Below, piece after piece: positions 1 through 8,019 of a stretch of 64,000 nucleotides of DNA. Positions within the stretch are counted from its first letter, which is position 1; each line of letters begins with the position of its first letter. Origin of the DNA: Antricoccus suffuscus (lineage in GTDB: Bacteria > Actinomycetota > Actinomycetes > Mycobacteriales > Antricoccaceae). The translations under genes were made by a program, and so were the position numbers. The stretch spans positions 1 through 64,000 of the forward strand of contig NZ_PVUE01000016.1 of the NCBI RefSeq assembly GCF_003003235.1, in the 5' to 3' direction. The notes under the pieces are model-generated. The model made no database searches. It was not told where the DNA came from and saw nothing but the letters and a program-made list of their open reading frames with translations.

Positions 1-598
1 CGTCGCGGGGTTCGTCACCGTCGGGGTCGAGGCGGTCGATGATTTCGGTGGCGAGGTGCTCAAGGTCCCGGGGCCCGAGGGTGTCGGTGTGGTTGGTCAG
101 CAGGGTCTCGGCTTCGTCGAGGTCCGCGGGGTCGATATCGGGACGGCCGTAGAGGCGGTGCAGCGCGCGGTGGATGACGCGGGCCTGCGCCGGGGTGACT
201 CGTCCGGTGGCCTGCCGCCGCGCGAGGTACTCCCGCTCGGGCGGCATCGCCTGCCCGCCGAGGGTGACCCGCTCACCGAGTGCTTTCGCGGCCTGCACCC
301 GCTGGCGTGCGTCGCTCCGGGTGATCCGCAGTGTCTCGGTCAGCAGCGTGACCGCGTTACGCGCGGTGAGCACTTCCGCGGCGCGGGTGTCTTCCAGGGC
401 GCCGATGATCGCGTGGTCGAGGACGGCGAGACTATTCCGGGTCCGTTCCAGGTCACCGGCGAACTGCAGCAGCTCGACCGGTCCGAGCCCGGACAGCGCT
501 CCCCGGGTCGCGGTCGCGATCAACCCGGCGGCCGCGCCTGCGAGGGCGTGCTGGCCGTCGGTGAGCAGGTCCCGTTCGGGCAGGTACGCCACGCTCAC
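1..598 (-). CDS. DUF222 / 13E12-repeat family protein, N-terminal part
   Basis: Translating the minus strand from a GTG at 598 gives about 199 residues with no stop before the window edge, so the gene is cut by the boundary. A GGGGTGAG ribosome-binding site lies a few bases upstream of the GTG. The protein starts VSVAYLPERDLL and runs through helical, Arg/Ala/Leu-rich sequence typical of the DUF222 domain, which in actinobacteria usually precedes a C-terminal HNH endonuclease domain (that part would lie outside the window). Members are multicopy, and many are thought to be mobile-element or intein-related; their function is not established. The second GTG at 592 is an alternative start. Identification is from sequence character only. 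Confidence 0.75.
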   Translation of the reverse strand, partial: MSVAYLPERDLLTDGQHALAGAAAGLIATATRGALSGLGPVELLQFAGDLERTRNSLAVLDHAIIGALEDTRAAEVLTARNAVTLLTETLRITRSDARQRVQAAKALGERVTLGGQAMPPEREYLARRQATGRVTPAQARVIHRALHRLYGRPDIDPADLDEAETLLTNHTDTLGPRDLEHLATEIIDRLDPDGDEPRD

Positions 599-900
599 GA
601 CTTCTCACCCCACTCCGTTCACCAATCATTTCGCTCATTAGCACGTACGTTCGATTATAGGCGATCACTGCAACTCTTGTCTAGTGGTCAGCGGAGGTTT
701 TCCGAGAATTTGATGCCAGGTGATCTTGGACCCGCGTTCAGCTGTCCCATATCGGCCAACTGGGCGTTCAGCGGTCAGATGTCGGCCAACCGAAGCCCGT
801 CGGTCGCCGGTGAGTTGTGCCGGAAACGGACCAATTACCATGAGGCGCAGCCAGGTCGGCAGTACGCCGTACCCATTTCCCGAGCCCGAACAGGAATCCC
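599..900. other. Gene-free stretch between DUF222 gene and sugar ABC operon
   Basis: About 300 bases with no credible coding frame; frames crossing it have no coding character. It must hold the promoters of both divergent genes. The only clear structure is the pair of direct repeats at 734-790. Confidence 0.6.
734..790. repeat. Pair of imperfect 27-bp direct repeats, period 30 bp
   Basis: Copy 1 (734-760) and copy 2 (764-790) both begin GCGTTCAGC and end TCGGCCAAC, with four or five differences between them. Such tandem end-repeats resemble the multiple terminal repeats of IS21-family elements, but no transposase gene is nearby. They could instead be regulator sites for the sugar operon that starts at 901. 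Confidence 0.6.
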
Positions 901-2409
901 GTGCCGACGTCCCAGCCGACCCTCGCGCCACTGCGGGTCGCGGGCCTGACCAAGTCGTACGACGGGACGACCGTCGTCGCAGACTTGGACCTTGAGATAA
1001 TGCCCGGCAAGATCCATGCGCTGTTGGGGGAGAACGGCGCGGGGAAGTCCACATTGATCAAGATGCTTTCCGGCCTCGTCACCGCGGACTCCGGTCATCT
1101 CACCACTGACCGTGAGGTGTCGCCACCGCGGACGGTGAAGCAGGCGCAGCGGCTCGGGATCGTCGCGCTGCCACAAGAGCTCAGCCTCGTGCCAACGATG
1201 AACGCGACCGACAACATCGCGCTTGGCCAGCGAGTCGGCATCCGCGCGGGCATAGTTTCCGCCGGGCGGCAACGGCAGTACGCCGAGCGGCAGCTTGCGA
1301 GACTCAACCAGACGATCCCGATGACCGTTCCGGTTCGTGAGCTTTCGCCGGTCCAGCAGACGATGATCGCGATCGGTCGGGCGCTGTCCCAAGACGCCCG
1401 CTACCTAATCTTGGACGAGCCGACGGCCGCGCTCACCGACCAAGAAGCGCAACAGTTGTTCGGAGTATTGCGACAGCTTCGCGACGACGGCGTCGCGATC
1501 CTGTATGTATCGCACCGACTCGAGGAAGTGTTTGCGCTGTGCGACACGGCAACGGTGATGCGCAACGGAACGATAGTGGCGACGAAGGCGATCTCGGAAT
1601 GGACGCAGGACGCTGTCGTCTCAGCGATGATCGGCCGCGACCAGAACACGCTCTACCCGGAGCGTGAGTCACGGCCGGGTCCGCAGGTGCTCACCGTCGA
1701 GGGGGTTGACGGATTCCGGCTGCGGGACATCAACCTGCGCGTCGACGCGGGCTCCGTGCTCGGCATCGCGGGACTTGCCGGTGCCGGTCGTAGCGAGTTG
1801 ATGCGAATCATTGCCGGGGCACAACGTCCGCGTTCCGGGCGGATCGGCGTTGCCGGTACGACGCTTCGCACCGGCTCGGTGACGCGCGCGATGCGAGCGG
1901 GGATTGCCTTGGCGCCAGAGGAACGACGCTCCCAAGGCCTTGTGCTCGGTCACACGATCCGGGAAAACGTCAGCATCGGCAACCTTGGAGCGGTCAGCCG
2001 CTACGGGTTGGTCACCAAGGCTAGGGAACGTGCGATCACGACCCAGCAGACCGCGGCCCTACAGGTGAAGGCGCGATCCTCCGAACAGCCAGTCGAGCAG
2101 CTGTCCGGCGGCAACCAGCAGAAGGTCGTCCTCGCCAAGTATCTTGCGCAACTGCCGAAGGTCCTGCTTCTCGACGAACCCACGCGCGGGATCGACATCG
2201 GCACCAAGGCCGAGATCTACTCACTGATCCGCCGACTCGCCAGTGACGGGGTGGCCGTGGTCGTCGTATCGTCCGAGATCCCTGAGCTGATAGGCGTCTG
2301 CGACCGCATCGCCGTACTCAACGAAGGCCGCCTCGTTGCTCAGGTAGCGGCCGACGGAGCGACCGACGACTTGATCCTCAACTATTGCTACGGGAGACAC
2401 CAGTCGTGA
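901..2409 (+). CDS. Sugar ABC transporter ATP-binding protein (RbsA/XylG type, double nucleotide-binding domain)
   Basis: A 502-residue ATPase that should energise import of a sugar or polyol at the cytoplasmic membrane. It has two ABC domains. The first carries Walker A GENGAGKST (residues 43-51), a divergent signature (LSPVQQ) and Walker B LILDEPTAAL. The second has the degenerate P-loop GLAGAGRSE, signature LSGGNQQ and LLLDEPTRGID, as is normal for the C-terminal half of RbsA-like proteins. The length matches the family. GTG at 901 is the start. It overlaps the downstream permease by 4 bases and opens a four-gene operon with a permease, an FGGY kinase and a binding protein. Substrate is unknown; the kinase suggests a carbohydrate phosphorylated after entry. 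Confidence 0.93.
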   Translation: MPTSQPTLAPLRVAGLTKSYDGTTVVADLDLEIMPGKIHALLGENGAGKSTLIKMLSGLVTADSGHLTTDREVSPPRTVKQAQRLGIVALPQELSLVPTMNATDNIALGQRVGIRAGIVSAGRQRQYAERQLARLNQTIPMTVPVRELSPVQQTMIAIGRALSQDARYLILDEPTAALTDQEAQQLFGVLRQLRDDGVAILYVSHRLEEVFALCDTATVMRNGTIVATKAISEWTQDAVVSAMIGRDQNTLYPERESRPGPQVLTVEGVDGFRLRDINLRVDAGSVLGIAGLAGAGRSELMRIIAGAQRPRSGRIGVAGTTLRTGSVTRAMRAGIALAPEERRSQGLVLGHTIRENVSIGNLGAVSRYGLVTKARERAITTQQTAALQVKARSSEQPVEQLSGGNQQKVVLAKYLAQLPKVLLLDEPTRGIDIGTKAEIYSLIRRLASDGVAVVVVSSEIPELIGVCDRIAVLNEGRLVAQVAADGATDDLILNYCYGRHQS

Positions 2410-3416
2410 CGCCGACTTCCATGGAGACAGTTACCGAGGCACCCGAAGGCGCACCGCCCTCGACGTACGCCATGCGCCGGTCGGCTGCACTCGCGAGACT
2501 GCGCGCGTCCGGGACCCTCATCGGATTTGCCGCCCTGATCGTCGTGTTTGGCATTCTGAGGCCCGAGTTGTTCTTGAAGACCGGCAACTTCTTCAACATC
2601 CTCGAACAGGTCGCCGTACTCGCGATCGTGGCGAGTCTGCAGACGGTCGTCATGATCGTCGGCGACTTCGACCTGTCGGTGGGGACGCTCGCCAGCCTGG
2701 TCGGTGTCGTGACGGCCACGCTGCTTCACGGCGGAATGCCGGTTATACCGGCGATCCTGATCGGTCTCGCGGTCGGCGTGGCGGCCGGCGTACTCAATGG
2801 ATTCCTCGTCGCGTACGTCGGACTGTCGGCGTTTATCGCCACTCTTGCGACCATGACGGCGTTCGGCGGACTCGCACTGCTGATCGCCAACGGTACGACT
2901 ATCTTCGGACTGCCTGAGTCGTTTGTCGCGATTGGGCAGGACAAGCTCGGACCGATCGCGATTCCGGTGATAATCGCGGTCGTTGTCGCGGCGTTGGTCT
3001 GGTTCATCACCACCAAGACCACTGCCGGCCGTCGTTGGTACGCGCTCGGCGGCAACGCGGAGGCGGCCAGGCTGTCGGGGGTGCGGGTACGGCGCTCCCG
3101 CCTGTATGCGTTTGTGCTGTGCGCCGTTGGGGCCTCGGTGGCGGGGATCGTGCTCAGCGCGCGGCTTGCATCCGCGCATCCGTCCGCGGGCGACCCGATG
3201 ATGCTCACGTCGATCGCCGCGGTGTTCCTTGGCATGACGATGGTCCGCACCGGTCAGGCAAACCTGCTCGGCACGCTCGTCGGCATCGGCATCCTGGGTG
3301 TCCTGCAAAACGGACTCAACATGCTGCACGTCAACGACTACGTGCAGCAGGTGCTCACCGGGGCGATCATCGTCGTCGCGGTCGCGATGAGCCGGATCGG
3401 CAAGAGCCGCACATGA
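2406..3416 (+). CDS. Sugar ABC transporter permease (RbsC/XylH type)
   Basis: A 336-residue membrane protein of the BPD_transp_2 family, the transmembrane half of the importer whose ATPase is encoded just upstream. Hydrophobic segments run along the whole length. The central motif around VGDFDLSVGTLASLVG matches the conserved D-L-S-V-G region of ribose-type permeases. The chosen start is the GTG at 2406, which forms a GTGA overlap with the upstream stop and has GGGAG about 10 bases before it; an upstream in-frame start at 2385 would lie inside the ATPase gene. It overlaps the kinase gene by ATGA. Confidence 0.92.
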   Translation: MTPTSMETVTEAPEGAPPSTYAMRRSAALARLRASGTLIGFAALIVVFGILRPELFLKTGNFFNILEQVAVLAIVASLQTVVMIVGDFDLSVGTLASLVGVVTATLLHGGMPVIPAILIGLAVGVAAGVLNGFLVAYVGLSAFIATLATMTAFGGLALLIANGTTIFGLPESFVAIGQDKLGPIAIPVIIAVVVAALVWFITTKTTAGRRWYALGGNAEAARLSGVRVRRSRLYAFVLCAVGASVAGIVLSARLASAHPSAGDPMMLTSIAAVFLGMTMVRTGQANLLGTLVGIGILGVLQNGLNMLHVNDYVQQVLTGAIIVVAVAMSRIGKSRT

Positions 3417-4894
3417 GCGTCGCCTGCCTCGACATCGGCACGAGCGCGGTCAAGGCCGCACTGATTGGGCCGGACGGCGTGGTTCTGGCAACCGGTACGG
3501 CGCCGTACCCGACCCGGCGCGCACCTGGCGGAGTAGTCGAACAGTCGCCCGAAGACTGGTGGAATGCCTGTCGTACGGCGATTGCGCAGTGCGGACCACT
3601 CGCCGGCGAGGCGCGGGCGCTGTCGGTGACTGGTCAGATGCAAGACCTCATCTTGCTTGACGAGGGCACCGTCGTACGCGATGCCTTGCTATATAGCGAC
3701 TTGCGGGCAAGCGCCGAACACGTCGAGCTCGCCGCGAACATGCCGGACTGGGACGATTGTGCGGGGACTGTGCAGGACCAGTCGAATGTGGCCGCGAAAC
3801 TGTTGTGGTTGACCCGGCACGAACCCGACCACATCGCGCGCACCAGCCATATCGTGTTCGGCCCGGCCGGATTTGTGCTGCAGCGTTGCGGCGCGGGGAC
3901 GTTGTGCGATGTCACGACGGCCTCGCCCACCGGCCTGCTAGACCTGAAGAAGCGCGACTGGAACTGGGATCTCGTTGATGCGTGCGGCGTGCAGCGTGAC
4001 GTCATGCCGGCACTGGTGAGTGACACCGGGGTGGTCGGCGCTCTCAGCGGCGCCGCCGCGGCTGAACTTGGTCTGCCCCAGGGTATTGCGCTGGTATGTC
4101 CGCCGGGGGATGCGGGAGCCGCGACGGACGGACTGGTAGGTGACGTTCCCGGGGCGGCGTACCTCTACCTCGGTACGACGGGCTGGCTGGCGAAGATCTC
4201 GGCGCCGTCCGAGACGCTTGCCGCGCACCCTTCGCTGCACCGCCTGGCCTTGCCCGGCTGGTCGACCCTGGGAATCGCCGCCGTACTGCATGCCGGTGCC
4301 GCCGCAGACTGGGCTTTGCGCACGTTCCTGAACGGGCGCAGTTTTGGCGATGCGGACGCGCTGGTGCCTGTAGACCGCGCCTCGGGTTTGCTATGTCTGC
4401 CAGGGCTCGCCGGTGAACGCTCGCCGGTCCGCGATGCCAACGCGCGCGGTGCCTTCGTCGGGGCCGGGCCGGACACCGGCGCCGAAGACTTCTACCTCGC
4501 CACGCTCGAAGGGGTCGCGTTCGCGTTTCGGCACGCGGCCGACGAGCTGGGCGTGGGCTCGGGTGTGCTTCCGGTCGTTGGCGGCGGCGCGCGATCGACC
4601 GCTTGGCAACAGGTGCTGGCCGACGTACTGGAGCGACCGATCGCACCGAGCCCGGAGGCCGACGCGGGTACGCACGCGGCGGCGCGGGCGGCGTACCGGG
4701 CGATGGGCGAGCGGGTGCCGGACCCGATCGCGGTGTCGCTGGATCCCGTCTCGAGAGTCAATCCTGGTCCGCGAAGCGCGCGCTATCGCCGCCTGGCGCC
4801 GGTCCACCGCAACCTCTATGGCACTCTTGCCGAGACCTTCCGGCACCTTGCCGATGCGACGTCTCCTGAACGAAAGGACCCCGGTCATGCGTAA
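3413..4894 (+). CDS. FGGY-family carbohydrate kinase (xylulokinase-like)
   Basis: A 493-residue cytoplasmic kinase. The N-terminal FGGY domain begins with LDIGTSAVKAAL (ATP-binding DxGT motif, residue 7 on) and includes TGQMQDLILLDE, the sugar-contacting region of xylulokinases. A PPGDAGAATDG segment corresponds to the catalytic-Asp region, and the C-terminal FGGY domain includes PVVGGGARSTAWQQVLAD. It probably phosphorylates the sugar or sugar alcohol brought in by the adjacent transporter. ATG 3413 gives an ATGA overlap with the permease stop; the much longer open frame from 3035 lies inside the permease and is rejected. Its 3' end overlaps the start of the binding-protein gene. A kinase placed between permease and binding protein is unusual. 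Confidence 0.88.
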   Translation: MSVACLDIGTSAVKAALIGPDGVVLATGTAPYPTRRAPGGVVEQSPEDWWNACRTAIAQCGPLAGEARALSVTGQMQDLILLDEGTVVRDALLYSDLRASAEHVELAANMPDWDDCAGTVQDQSNVAAKLLWLTRHEPDHIARTSHIVFGPAGFVLQRCGAGTLCDVTTASPTGLLDLKKRDWNWDLVDACGVQRDVMPALVSDTGVVGALSGAAAAELGLPQGIALVCPPGDAGAATDGLVGDVPGAAYLYLGTTGWLAKISAPSETLAAHPSLHRLALPGWSTLGIAAVLHAGAAADWALRTFLNGRSFGDADALVPVDRASGLLCLPGLAGERSPVRDANARGAFVGAGPDTGAEDFYLATLEGVAFAFRHAADELGVGSGVLPVVGGGARSTAWQQVLADVLERPIAPSPEADAGTHAAARAAYRAMGERVPDPIAVSLDPVSRVNPGPRSARYRRLAPVHRNLYGTLAETFRHLADATSPERKDPGHA

Positions 4895-5816
4895 CATTTT
4901 TCTGAGAGCGGTCGCGGTGCTCATCCCCGCCGTAATGCTCCTGACCGGTTGCACGAGCGGGGAGTCCGACTCCAGCAGCGGTACGTCGAAAAGCATTTCT
5001 GTGCTTACGCCGTACCTCGGCAATGCGGCGACCAAAGACGTCATCGACAAGTTCAAGGCCGAGGGTAAGAAGCGCGGCTGGGACGTAAACGTCACTGACA
5101 CTGCGGGCGACTTCAACAAACTCAATAGCGCGTTTCAGGACGCCGTCGCGCAGAAGCCGGCCGCAATCGTCCTTGGTAGCGGCGATCCGACCCAGATCAG
5201 CCTCGGGCTCAAGTCGGCGAAAGCCGCAGGGATTCCAGTGTTTGCCATCGACGCTGCTCCGGCTGACGGCATTACCGCCAACGTCACGAGTGACAACGCG
5301 GACCTCGGCAAGAAGAGCGCGGAAGAGATGGTGAAACTCCTCGGCGGCAAGGGGTCGATCGTCATGCTGACCCATGACCCGCACCCCGGCGTGAAGGCCC
5401 GGACCGAAGCCGCCAAGAAGGTCTTCGACAAGGCCGGTATCAAGATCATTGCGAGTAAGCACGTCAACGTCCCGGGGCCTGTCGAAGACGCGCGCAATAG
5501 CGTGCAGGACCTGCTGACCTCGGACGCAGGCAAGTTCACCGGGATCTGGGGCGGCTGGGATGAGCCCGCTCTCGGCGCGACCCAAGCACTTCTGGCCGCT
5601 AACGTGTCGAACGTTCAGGTGGTCGGCGTCGATGGACAAGACTTCGCGATCGCGGAGATCGACAAGGGCGGGCCGTTCAAGGCGACCATCAAGCAGGACT
5701 GGTCGGCGATCGCGGCCAAGACCGCCGACCTGATCGCGGCGTACCTCAAGGACAAGGAGACCCCTGACCCGCAAGAGGTGGAGATCCCCGGCGTGCTTTA
5801 CGAGGGCAAGCAGTAG
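4887..5816 (+). CDS. Sugar ABC transporter substrate-binding lipoprotein
   Basis: A 309-residue secreted, lipid-anchored binding protein of the periplasmic-binding-protein type 1 fold (ribose-binding-like). The N-terminus is a lipoprotein signal: MRNIFLRAV, a hydrophobic core, then the lipobox LLTGC with Cys at about residue 22. Mature sequence features include the VLTPYLGN opening, AAIVLGSGDPTQ, and FAIDAAPADGITANVTSDN typical of the hinge region. ATG 4887 is preceded by GAAAGGA; the reading frame continuing upstream to 4413 is the kinase gene in another frame. A damaged copy of this gene's C-terminal end is present at about 6938-7048. Confidence 0.92.
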   Translation: MRNIFLRAVAVLIPAVMLLTGCTSGESDSSSGTSKSISVLTPYLGNAATKDVIDKFKAEGKKRGWDVNVTDTAGDFNKLNSAFQDAVAQKPAAIVLGSGDPTQISLGLKSAKAAGIPVFAIDAAPADGITANVTSDNADLGKKSAEEMVKLLGGKGSIVMLTHDPHPGVKARTEAAKKVFDKAGIKIIASKHVNVPGPVEDARNSVQDLLTSDAGKFTGIWGGWDEPALGATQALLAANVSNVQVVGVDGQDFAIAEIDKGGPFKATIKQDWSAIAAKTADLIAAYLKDKETPDPQEVEIPGVLYEGKQ

Positions 5817-5938
5817 TGCACCGATTTCGCTCTTTGCTAGATGGCGGGTGCGTCCATGGGGTACGAGTTGGTTCGACCGGGGAGGCCTTCTGGCTACCTG
5901 TCGACGCCCTCGTAGCAGATAGCGACCCTTCGACTGGC

Positions 5939-6217
5939 CTAGTTTTGCGTGGTTTCGGTAAGCGCCGCCAGTTGCATGCTGACGTCGCTTGCTACGTCAG
6001 CGATGTCTCGTCCCTCGGCCTGCGCCAGTAGCGACAAGACGATGTCGCAGAGAAATACGCTGCCGGCCACCTTGCACTGCTCGTCGTCAAACGAGCAGAG
6101 CAAGGAGTTGGCGCCTGTCAGGTCACCGCGGTGGCGGGCCGCGACCACGCCGGCAAGCCGCTGGGCTGATTCGGCGGTCTGTGCGAACCGGGCCCGCGTT
6201 TCTTGATGTTCACTCAT
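5939..6217 (-). CDS. Small conserved-looking protein coupled to superoxide dismutase, function unknown
   Basis: A 92-residue, probably cytoplasmic, mostly helical acidic protein beginning [11 protein letters not shown]. Its ATG lies in an ATGA overlap with the superoxide dismutase stop, so the two are almost certainly co-translated. It has three cysteines in the middle ([10 protein letters not shown] and VFLCD) that could hold a metal or form a redox pair, but no known domain is recognisable. The coupling is the best evidence that it is a gene. I do not recognise the family. Confidence 0.65.
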   Translation of the reverse strand: MSEHQETRARFAQTAESAQRLAGVVAARHRGDLTGANSLLCSFDDEQCKVAGSVFLCDIVLSLLAQAEGRDIADVASDVSMQLAALTETTQN

Positions 6218-6837
6218 GGGGCGACTAGTCCACCGTCGGTTTTGCGCGCTTTATCAAAACGCTTAGCTACATCCGACCAGTTGACTAGGTCCCAGAGCCG
6301 TTTCACGTAGTCGGGTCGCACGTTGCGGTATTGGAGATAGTAGGCGTGCTCCCACGCATCGAATGCAAGCAGTGGTGTCGTGCCCTGGCCAACGTTGCCG
6401 TGGTGGTCGTAGACCTGCTCGATGATCAGCCGCTTGGATAGTGGTTCGTAGCCGAGTACGCCCCAGCCAGATCCCTGGACCGCAGCAGTCGCTGTGCTCA
6501 GACGGCTATGGAACTTTTCGAACGACCCAAAGTACTCATCGATCGCTGACGCCAGTTCGCCTTCTGGCCGGCCGCCGCCCTCAGGGGAGAGGTTCTCCCA
6601 GAAAATCGAATGGAGCACGTGGCCGGAGATGTTGAACGCCAGGGTCTTCTCAAGCCCGACAGTCTGAGTTGGTGTTGCCTTGTCCGCCGCTTCTTCCAAC
6701 TGTTCAAGGGTGTCATTCGCTCCCTTGACGTAGGCGGCGTGATGTTTCGAGTGGTGTAGCTCGAGGATCTCTCCGGTCATCGCGGGCTCTAGAGCCCCGT
6801 AGTCGTAGGCGAGATCGGGGAGTGAATAGACGGCCAT
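6214..6837 (-). CDS. sodA: Superoxide dismutase, Fe/Mn type
   Basis: A 207-residue enzyme that converts superoxide to hydrogen peroxide and oxygen. The metal ligands are visible: His28 in LHHSKHH, His76 in GHVLHSIFW, and Asp160 and His164 in [12 protein letters not shown]. Length is standard for the family. The start is ATG 6837 (MAVYSLPDL) with AAGGAG just upstream; the open frame runs 50 codons further but that part is not SOD-like. Whether it uses Fe or Mn cannot be settled by eye, so the symbol is provisional. It is co-transcribed with the 92-residue protein downstream. A 9-bp-arm inverted repeat lies about 15-50 bases upstream of the start. Confidence 0.95.
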   Translation of the reverse strand: MAVYSLPDLAYDYGALEPAMTGEILELHHSKHHAAYVKGANDTLEQLEEAADKATPTQTVGLEKTLAFNISGHVLHSIFWENLSPEGGGRPEGELASAIDEYFGSFEKFHSRLSTATAAVQGSGWGVLGYEPLSKRLIIEQVYDHHGNVGQGTTPLLAFDAWEHAYYLQYRNVRPDYVKRLWDLVNWSDVAKRFDKARKTDGGLVAP

Positions 6838-6852
6838 CGCGCGCTCCTTCTT

Positions 6853-6888
6853 ATTGCCACTTACTTGCAATAGCACCATAGTGGCAAT
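6853..6888. promoter_or_regulatory. Inverted repeat upstream of superoxide dismutase, candidate operator
   Basis: Perfect 9-bp arms ATTGCCACT (6853-6861) and AGTGGCAAT (6880-6888) are separated by 18 bases, with a TTGCAA palindrome in the spacer. TTGC/GCAA half-sites are reminiscent of Fur/Nur-family boxes, and Nur controls sodF in Streptomyces, but the spacing is not a clean Nur box. The regulator is unknown. Confidence 0.5.
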
Positions 6889-6937
6889 AGATCCAGATGT
6901 CAGCACTGGGTGTGGAGCAGTCGATATGACTGGGCCG

Positions 6938-7048
6938 GCGGTCGCGATCAAGACCGCCGACCTAATCGCGCAGTGCCTCGAGGCCAAGAAGACGTCTGAC
7001 CTGCAGCAGATCGAGATCCACGGCGTACTTCACGAAGGCAAGAAGCAG
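6938..7048 (+). pseudogene. Remnant of the 3' end of a sugar-binding-protein gene
   Basis: One plus frame here reads [17 protein letters not shown] and later [13 protein letters not shown]. This closely matches the last ~37 residues of the binding protein at 4887-5816 (AKTADLIAAYLKDKE ... VEIPGVLYEGKQ), and the DNA is visibly similar too. There is no start, no upstream part of the gene, and the original stop position reads through. It looks like a diverged fragment of a second, lost sugar-transport binding protein. Confidence 0.7.
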
Positions 7049-7053
7049 AGCGG

Positions 7054-8019
7054 CTACGTGCTCCAACCACCGATAACATCGCGACCGAAGAGACGCAGGT
7101 TATTCAGAATGGCTGCGTGTGACGGCGTCGAGGGCTGCACGTTGCACAAGACATCGGTTGCATACGGCATGACGAGGTCACGACGAAGAGCGTCCCGTAC
7201 GTCGGACGTGGTGCCGAGATACGCATGCCCGGCGTCGACGTACTGCTGAGCGTCGTACCCCGCGGGAAACCGTCCGGATCGCTTCCCCTCGGCCAGCCAC
7301 CGATCGATACCGGGGCGTAAGTGGTCCAACGCAAGCTGAGCGTTCGTCGCACACAAGACGGACCGCGACATGCCCACTCGCGGCGAGGCGGCGGTCTTGA
7401 TGTACGCCGCGGCTCGGCCGGCGGCGATCTCGTCGCGTGGACCAGCGGGCGAGGACGACCGGCCGGTGAGTACGCCGAGGCCGAGGTTGGCGGCGAGCGC
7501 GAATCCGGACTCCGACGCCGTACCGATCCACAGCCGATCGCGCAATCCCGGTGAATGCGGTACGACGCCCGCCGAGTCCAAGAGGTCGCGCAGTGCATGC
7601 AGGTTCGTAAGGAACGACTCGTGCCGTCGCGCGTGGTCATGTCCGAAACGCCGTGCTGTGGACTCGTTCGCTCCTGCGCCGAGACCGAGTTCGACCCGCC
7701 CGTTGCTGAGTATGTCGAGCATCGAGGCGTCTTCGGCCAACCGGATCGGGTCCTCCAACGAACCGATGACGACGGCCGTGCCGAGCCGGATACGCGAGGT
7801 TTGCGCGGCGATCGCGCTGAGCAGCACGAGCGGTGACGGGCAGTGCGCGCGCTGTGCGCCAAAGTGATGCTGCGCCACCCAGAACGAGTCGAACCCGACC
7901 TCCTCGGCGTACGTCGCCAGCTCAACGGTCCGGTTGATCACTGTGCGCGATGGCTCGGATCCGACTACGTGCGAAATGAATCCAAACCGGGGCGGGGCGA
8001 GGGGTGGATAGTCAGTCAT
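7054..8019 (-). CDS. Luciferase-like (LLM class) flavin-dependent monooxygenase
   Basis: A 321-residue TIM-barrel flavin enzyme (FMN or F420). Family features include the PRFGFISHV start, the YAEEVGFDSFWVAQHH segment near residue 35, IRLGTAVVIGSLEDPIRLAED, and NGRVELGLGAGA. Luciferase-like proteins of this kind are often found beside peptide/nickel-type ABC importers; the substrate of this one is unknown. Its start overlaps the 3' end of the ABC ATPase gene by 8 bases, so it is the last gene of the operon led by the cobalamin riboswitch at 12891-13062. That context suggests a role in processing the imported compound, for example oxidative opening of a metal chelator, which is inference. Confidence 0.85.
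   Translation of the reverse strand: MTDYPPLAPPRFGFISHVVGSEPSRTVINRTVELATYAEEVGFDSFWVAQHHFGAQRAHCPSPLVLLSAIAAQTSRIRLGTAVVIGSLEDPIRLAEDASMLDILSNGRVELGLGAGANESTARRFGHDHARRHESFLTNLHALRDLLDSAGVVPHSPGLRDRLWIGTASESGFALAANLGLGVLTGRSSSPAGPRDEIAAGRAAAYIKTAASPRVGMSRSVLCATNAQLALDHLRPGIDRWLAEGKRSGRFPAGYDAQQYVDAGHAYLGTTSDVRDALRRDLVMPYATDVLCNVQPSTPSHAAILNNLRLFGRDVIGGWST

Noticed and set aside
2388-3329. 313-aa minus-strand frame opposite the sugar permease
   Set aside because: Extremely Arg/His/Asp-rich shadow frame.
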